Positions 60,981 to 64,000 of a stretch of DNA of 64,000 nt are shown here, piece by piece; within the stretch, counting starts at the first letter, position 1, and each line of letters opens with the position of its first letter. The DNA is from Phycisphaerae bacterium (GTDB lineage Bacteria; Planctomycetota; Phycisphaerae; UBA1845): assembly GCA_024102815.1 (NCBI GenBank), contig JAGFJJ010000048.1:62001-126000 (forward strand). The letters are read 5' to 3'. A program made the translations under genes and the position numbers. The notes beneath the pieces were generated by a model. It worked only from the letters and a program-made list of their open reading frames with translations. It did not search any database and was not told the origin of the DNA.

Positions 60981-61373
60981 TCAGGTTCTTGCGGAAAGAA
61001 TGTTGCGAATCTGCTCGACCAGCGCCCGGCGATCAATGGGCTTGGAGAGGTAGTCGTCGGTGCCGCACTCGGCCGCGCGCTCCACGTCGCCCGGCTCGTT
61101 CAGCGCCGTGATCATGATCACCACGATGTCCCGCGTTGCCGGATCGCTCTTGATCCGCTTGCAAACCTCAAAACCCGACATCTTCGGCATCATGATATCC
61201 AGCAGCACGATCGCGGGCGATTCCTCCGCGACGAGACGCATCGCCTCGAGCCCGTTGGTCGCCGTCAGCACCCGAACTTCCGGCACGTCCTCCAGGTAGG
61301 CCTGGAGCAGCTCCAGGTTCTGCGGATTATCTTCAACAAGGAGCACGACGGGACGTTGGTCTTTGGCGCACAT
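60981..61373 (-). CDS. CheY-like single-domain response regulator
   Basis: A 130-residue receiver domain alone. The acidic pocket is LLVEDNPQNLE, the phospho-Asp is in VLLDIMMPKMSG near residue 60, Thr is in MITAL and Lys in YLSKP. All five key positions are intact, unlike the sigma54 activator's receiver. Output would be by protein contact. No kinase gene is close. The start at 61373 gives a normal receiver length; the frame extends 36 codons upstream. Confidence 0.92.
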   Translation of the reverse strand: MCAKDQRPVVLLVEDNPQNLELLQAYLEDVPEVRVLTATNGLEAMRLVAEESPAIVLLDIMMPKMSGFEVCKRIKSDPATRDIVVIMITALNEPGDVERAAECGTDDYLSKPIDRRALVEQIRNILSART

Positions 61374-61520
61374 GATGACGATAAGTCCCCGATCCGCGAT
61401 TGGCCCCGCAGCGATGACCGCCTGCGGGAACGATCCCGCCGCAATAGCGCGCACCAACTTGCGGCCCTGTGCGGCGCGCACGTCAGCATAATCGAAAGAA
61501 CCCGTTGCGTCAGGTGGGTC

Positions 61521-62195
61521 TTACTTGGTGAACCTGCGGCGGGACAGCCCCATTGCCGCAAGGAGCCCTGCGCCCAGAAGTCCGAGCGTGGCCGGCTCCG
61601 GGACGACGGTGAATTCGGCCGTTCCCCCGGTGAGATTACCCAGCCGGGGACGCGAATCGACAATGGGATCGAGCCCGCCGAAGCCGGACATGACCCGAGC
61701 CCCCGTCGGATCATTCAGATCAGAAGGATTGTCCGACGGCGTAAGCAGGGTGAAATTGAACGTCGTCTCGGAGACAACATTCGGCATGGTGATGTTGAAA
61801 GAACCGAGCCGGAGCGCGCTCCCGTCGCCCGGCAGCAGGTACTGCCCATTCGTATTCAACACGACGCCCAGGTACGCCACCGACGGGATCGGTGGATTCC
61901 CGAACGCCGCGTAGCCCACGCCCCCATCCGGAATCGACGTGAAGTCCCAGGTAAACCCGTTGACCGCCATCTCGATGGGATCGTCCGAGTCACGAATGTC
62001 GAGTTGGACCAGGCGAAGGTAACGATCCGCGACGCCGCTCACCGGATTCGCCAGGTCGACAAAAACATCGATGGTCTGTCCGGGGTTGTACGGACCGGCC
62101 GCGCTGGGCGTGAGCGTGAATTCCTGGGCCACCGCCGCGCGGACCGAGGTCACAAGTATGAATGCAACGAGTGTGCGAACGAATCGACGTGACAT
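61521..62195 (-). CDS. PEP-CTERM sorting-domain protein (1)
   Basis: A 224-residue secreted protein. A signal peptide (about 1-23) leads into a beta-rich domain with a cohesin-like opening (AGPYNPGQTIDVFVDLANPV). The C-terminus is a PEP-CTERM sorting tail: VPEPATLGLLGAGLLAAMG followed by SRRR. Such proteins are processed by exosortase and usually delivered to the outer surface or matrix. It is a paralogue of the next gene (shared GDGSALRLGSFN and DSRP blocks). GGAGGGG lies before the ATG. Confidence 0.9.
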   Translation of the reverse strand: MSRRFVRTLVAFILVTSVRAAVAQEFTLTPSAAGPYNPGQTIDVFVDLANPVSGVADRYLRLVQLDIRDSDDPIEMAVNGFTWDFTSIPDGGVGYAAFGNPPIPSVAYLGVVLNTNGQYLLPGDGSALRLGSFNITMPNVVSETTFNFTLLTPSDNPSDLNDPTGARVMSGFGGLDPIVDSRPRLGNLTGGTAEFTVVPEPATLGLLGAGLLAAMGLSRRRFTK

Positions 62196-62399
62196 GATAG
62201 AATTCCCCTCCGGGCAAGTTCGCAGCAACAGCGTCTCGCGGACCGGCCGGGCATTCTGCGCAAGCCTCAAACAGCGTTGCGCGAAAATACCGCAATTTCC
62301 TCCATTACTATTTTATCCGTGGGCTATCGTGCAATCAATCCCTAATCGCACCGGGTTGCACCACGCAGATCATCAGTGCACCCTCAAGCACACACTCCC

Positions 62400-62437
62400 A
62401 AAACAGACGGGCGTCGAGCACAAGTGCCCGACGCCCG
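62400..62437 (-). terminator. Rho-independent terminator
   Basis: On the minus strand CGGGCGTCG/CGACGCCCG with an inner GCAC/GTGC stem is followed by TCTGTTTT. It ends the second PEP-CTERM gene 50 bases past its stop. Confidence 0.7.
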
Positions 62438-62486
62438 GTAATCATGGCTTCCTGTGGCCGCTTCGCTGGACCAGCCTGGGTCGACG

Positions 62487-63140
62487 CTATGCTTTCCGGC
62501 GGCGACGCAGCACCGCCAATCCGCCAAGACCCAGCAGCGCCAGCGTAGCCGGCTCGGGCACTACGGTGAGCGAGATCGACCCGCCCGACAGATTTCCCGT
62601 ACCGGGGCGCGAGTCAATCGTCGGATCGGATGCAATCATGCCGAACCCCGAAGAAACCCGCGTACCCGTGGTCAGATCAAAGGCCGAATCCGGCGGCGTG
62701 AGGACGGTGAGGAGATACGTCCCCGGCGCATTGGGCAAGGTCACATTGAACGAGCCAAGACGCAGGGCGCTCCCGTCGCCCGCCAGCAGGTACTGCTGGT
62801 TCGGATCTTCGCTCAGCCCCAGGTAACCGACCTGCGGAATCGGCGCCACGCCGGACACGAGGTAGCCGGAGCTCCCCGTGTTGACCGAACTGAAATCCCA
62901 CGAAAATCCGCCGTTGATCGCCGCTTCAATCGCGTCGTCGGAGTTGCGGATGTCAAGCTGCACATCGCGCAGGTAACGATCCGGCGCACCACTCGGCTGG
63001 GACAGATCGACGAAGATGTCGATCGTCTCCCCGCCGGTGTACGTCCCGCCGACGCTGGGCGACAGCGTGAAGGTCTGTGCCTGGGCCGTACCGACCCCAA
63101 GCACGACCGCCGTCGCGATGATGGCTAGTTGCTTCAGCAT
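62487..63140 (-). CDS. PEP-CTERM sorting-domain protein (2)
   Basis: A 217-residue secreted protein with a signal peptide ending AQA, a cohesin-like beta domain (GGTYTGGETIDIFVDLSQPS) and the tail VPEPATLALLGLGGLAVLRRR. It matches the neighbour at 61521-62195 along its length, including RYLRxVQLDIRxSDD and YLLxGDGSALRLGSFN, so the two are tandem duplicates that have diverged. Confidence 0.9.
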   Translation of the reverse strand: MLKQLAIIATAVVLGVGTAQAQTFTLSPSVGGTYTGGETIDIFVDLSQPSGAPDRYLRDVQLDIRNSDDAIEAAINGGFSWDFSSVNTGSSGYLVSGVAPIPQVGYLGLSEDPNQQYLLAGDGSALRLGSFNVTLPNAPGTYLLTVLTPPDSAFDLTTGTRVSSGFGMIASDPTIDSRPGTGNLSGGSISLTVVPEPATLALLGLGGLAVLRRRRKA

Positions 63141-63334
63141 CGATTCCCCCCTCTGCGAGGTATGCTCGCCTCAACCGGGTATCGAGACTCAGCGCCCGAT
63201 ACCCGGGCTTCGCCTTCCAGCAACGAGGCCGGCCCCGGTTCGCCCCTGGTTTACCCCGGCGAACCCCTCCAGCCCTCGCCCGGCCGATCGCAAGGGTGCG
63301 ACCGAACCGCTCAGGCGAAGCCCTGCATGCCGCG

Positions 63335-63358
63335 AAATGATCAGGGATTCCCTGACCA
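63335..63358 (-). terminator. Probable terminator hairpin
   Basis: On the minus strand TGGTCAGGG pairs with CCCTGATCA (one G:T pair) around AAT, followed by TTT. It lies about 26 bases past the third PEP-CTERM gene's stop. Confidence 0.5.
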
Positions 63359-63383
63359 TCCCGCGGGCTTCATACGGGGACGA

Positions 63384-63974
63384 TTACGCAAAGCGGCGAC
63401 GGGCCGCAACCAGACCACCGATGCCGAGGAGCAGCAGCGTGGCCGGCTCGGGAACAACGCGGAAGGTCACCGAACCCGCGAGAGGCTCTTGGCCGCCGGT
63501 TGCGTTCTGAATCGCGCTCAGGAACACGCTGGGATCACCGAAGAGATCGCTCTCGCGCATCGGGCTGACTTGCACCGTGTGACTGCTGCCCTCCGCCAAG
63601 CCCGACGTATCCACGGTCAGCGTGCCAATCAGCAGCGGGGAAGCCCAGCCACCGAAGTTGTTGGCGCCGGCCTGAATGTCGGTTCCACCACCGAGGGCAT
63701 TGTAAACACCCTGGTCGGCCGGAGCCGCCGGCGGAAGCGACGCCGTGTCGAGGATGCCCTGGGCGTGCATAAACGATAGCCCCAGACCCTCTTCGGAACC
63801 GAACAGCGCGTTGTACGCCGCGATCGCTGCATTGCCTTCGGAGGAGATCGTCACCTGGTACTGAACGCTCGCCGTACCGGGAAGAATCTCCGTCGGACCA
63901 TTGAACTCCACCATGCCCGCCATCGCACTTGACGTCATCGCGAAGGCGGCCAACAATGCGAAACACTTCTTCAT
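63384..63974 (-). CDS. PEP-CTERM sorting-domain protein (3)
   Basis: A 196-residue secreted protein. A signal peptide (MKKCFALLAAFAMTSSAMAG) is followed by a beta-rich domain and the PEP-CTERM tail VPEPATLLLLGIGGLVAARRR. The central domain is not like the other two PEP-CTERM proteins nearby. AAGGAG lies 8 bases before the ATG at 63974, so this start is preferred to a GTG three codons upstream. No exosortase gene lies in the window. Confidence 0.9.
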   Translation of the reverse strand: MKKCFALLAAFAMTSSAMAGMVEFNGPTEILPGTASVQYQVTISSEGNAAIAAYNALFGSEEGLGLSFMHAQGILDTASLPPAAPADQGVYNALGGGTDIQAGANNFGGWASPLLIGTLTVDTSGLAEGSSHTVQVSPMRESDLFGDPSVFLSAIQNATGGQEPLAGSVTFRVVPEPATLLLLGIGGLVAARRRFA

Positions 63975-64000
63975 AACAAACACTCCTTATCCTCACCGTT

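Overview
The window is GC-rich, densely coded bacterial chromosome with no phage, transposase, integrase or CRISPR signature. It most likely comes from a member of the Planctomycetota, probably class Phycisphaerae. That placement is inference from gene content: three PEP-CTERM proteins, a secreted protein with dockerin-like DxDxDG repeats, two membrane proteins with the CxxCxY(S/P)L...CPECG zinc ribbon, Cys-rich lipoproteins, and lipopolysaccharide genes (kdsB, kdsC, LptC/LptA-like, LpxL-like) that mark a Gram-negative-type envelope. Most genes have a GGAG/AGGA-type ribosome binding site. One gene looks leaderless.

Layout. 0-2.4 kb: CorC/HlyC-type CBS membrane protein and transaldolase. 2.5-10.4 kb, minus strand: a coupled set running from a conserved hypothetical through a LolA-like lipoprotein and an RDD protein to a 1,481-residue protein that joins an ExeA-type ATPase to about 1,000 residues of coiled coil. 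10.6-16.5 kb: LysM/L,D-transpeptidase, dockerin-type secreted protein, aminotransferase, tRNA-Ala(CGC), an LpxL-like acyltransferase with a variant active site, and a metallo-beta-lactamase-fold hydrolase. 16.5-17.6 kb: a tiny lipoprotein-like gene beside a structured non-coding stretch. 17.6-23.2 kb: rpsO-pnp, a sigma54 activator with a degenerate receiver, and glutamate dehydrogenase. 23.3-28.5 kb: a Cys-rich/RTX lipoprotein and an MlaE-MlaF-MlaD lipid transport operon. 28.6-31.8 kb: glycosyltransferase, MATE exporter, purN. 32.4-36.6 kb: kdsC and a giant LptC/LptA-like protein. 36.7-39.2 kb: trpS-scpA and a RidA-family protein. 39.2-44.5 kb: small unknown genes, an HDOD-GGDEF protein, and a D12-class DNA adenine methylase coupled to pyrG. 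44.5-47.3 kb: pyrG and kdsB. 47.4-54 kb: dicarboxylate symporter, a second copy of the tiny lipoprotein family, DUF4287 protein, HExxH peptidase, MarR regulator and a choice-of-anchor B protein. 54-58.4 kb: zinc-ribbon membrane proteins, a papain-type lipoprotein with four Cys-rich repeats and a GspG-like protein. 58.4-64 kb: M29 aminopeptidase, a lone GroES, BtpA-family protein, CheY-like regulator and three PEP-CTERM proteins.

How it fits together. The strongest theme is the cell envelope. KdsB and KdsC belong to the Kdo pathway, CTP synthase next to kdsB supplies CTP for CMP-Kdo, and the LptC/LptA-like and LpxL-like proteins handle LPS. Mla proteins move phospholipid. Many secreted or lipid-anchored proteins decorate the surface. 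I did not find a clearly new multi-gene defence or mobile system. The best candidates for new biology are the ExeA-ATPase/coiled-coil fusion with its coupled operon, the giant LptC-like protein, the two-member tiny lipoprotein family with an EFxxDNDxVFDxFxD signature, the pyrG-coupled orphan methylase, and the chimeric Cys-rich surface lipoproteins.
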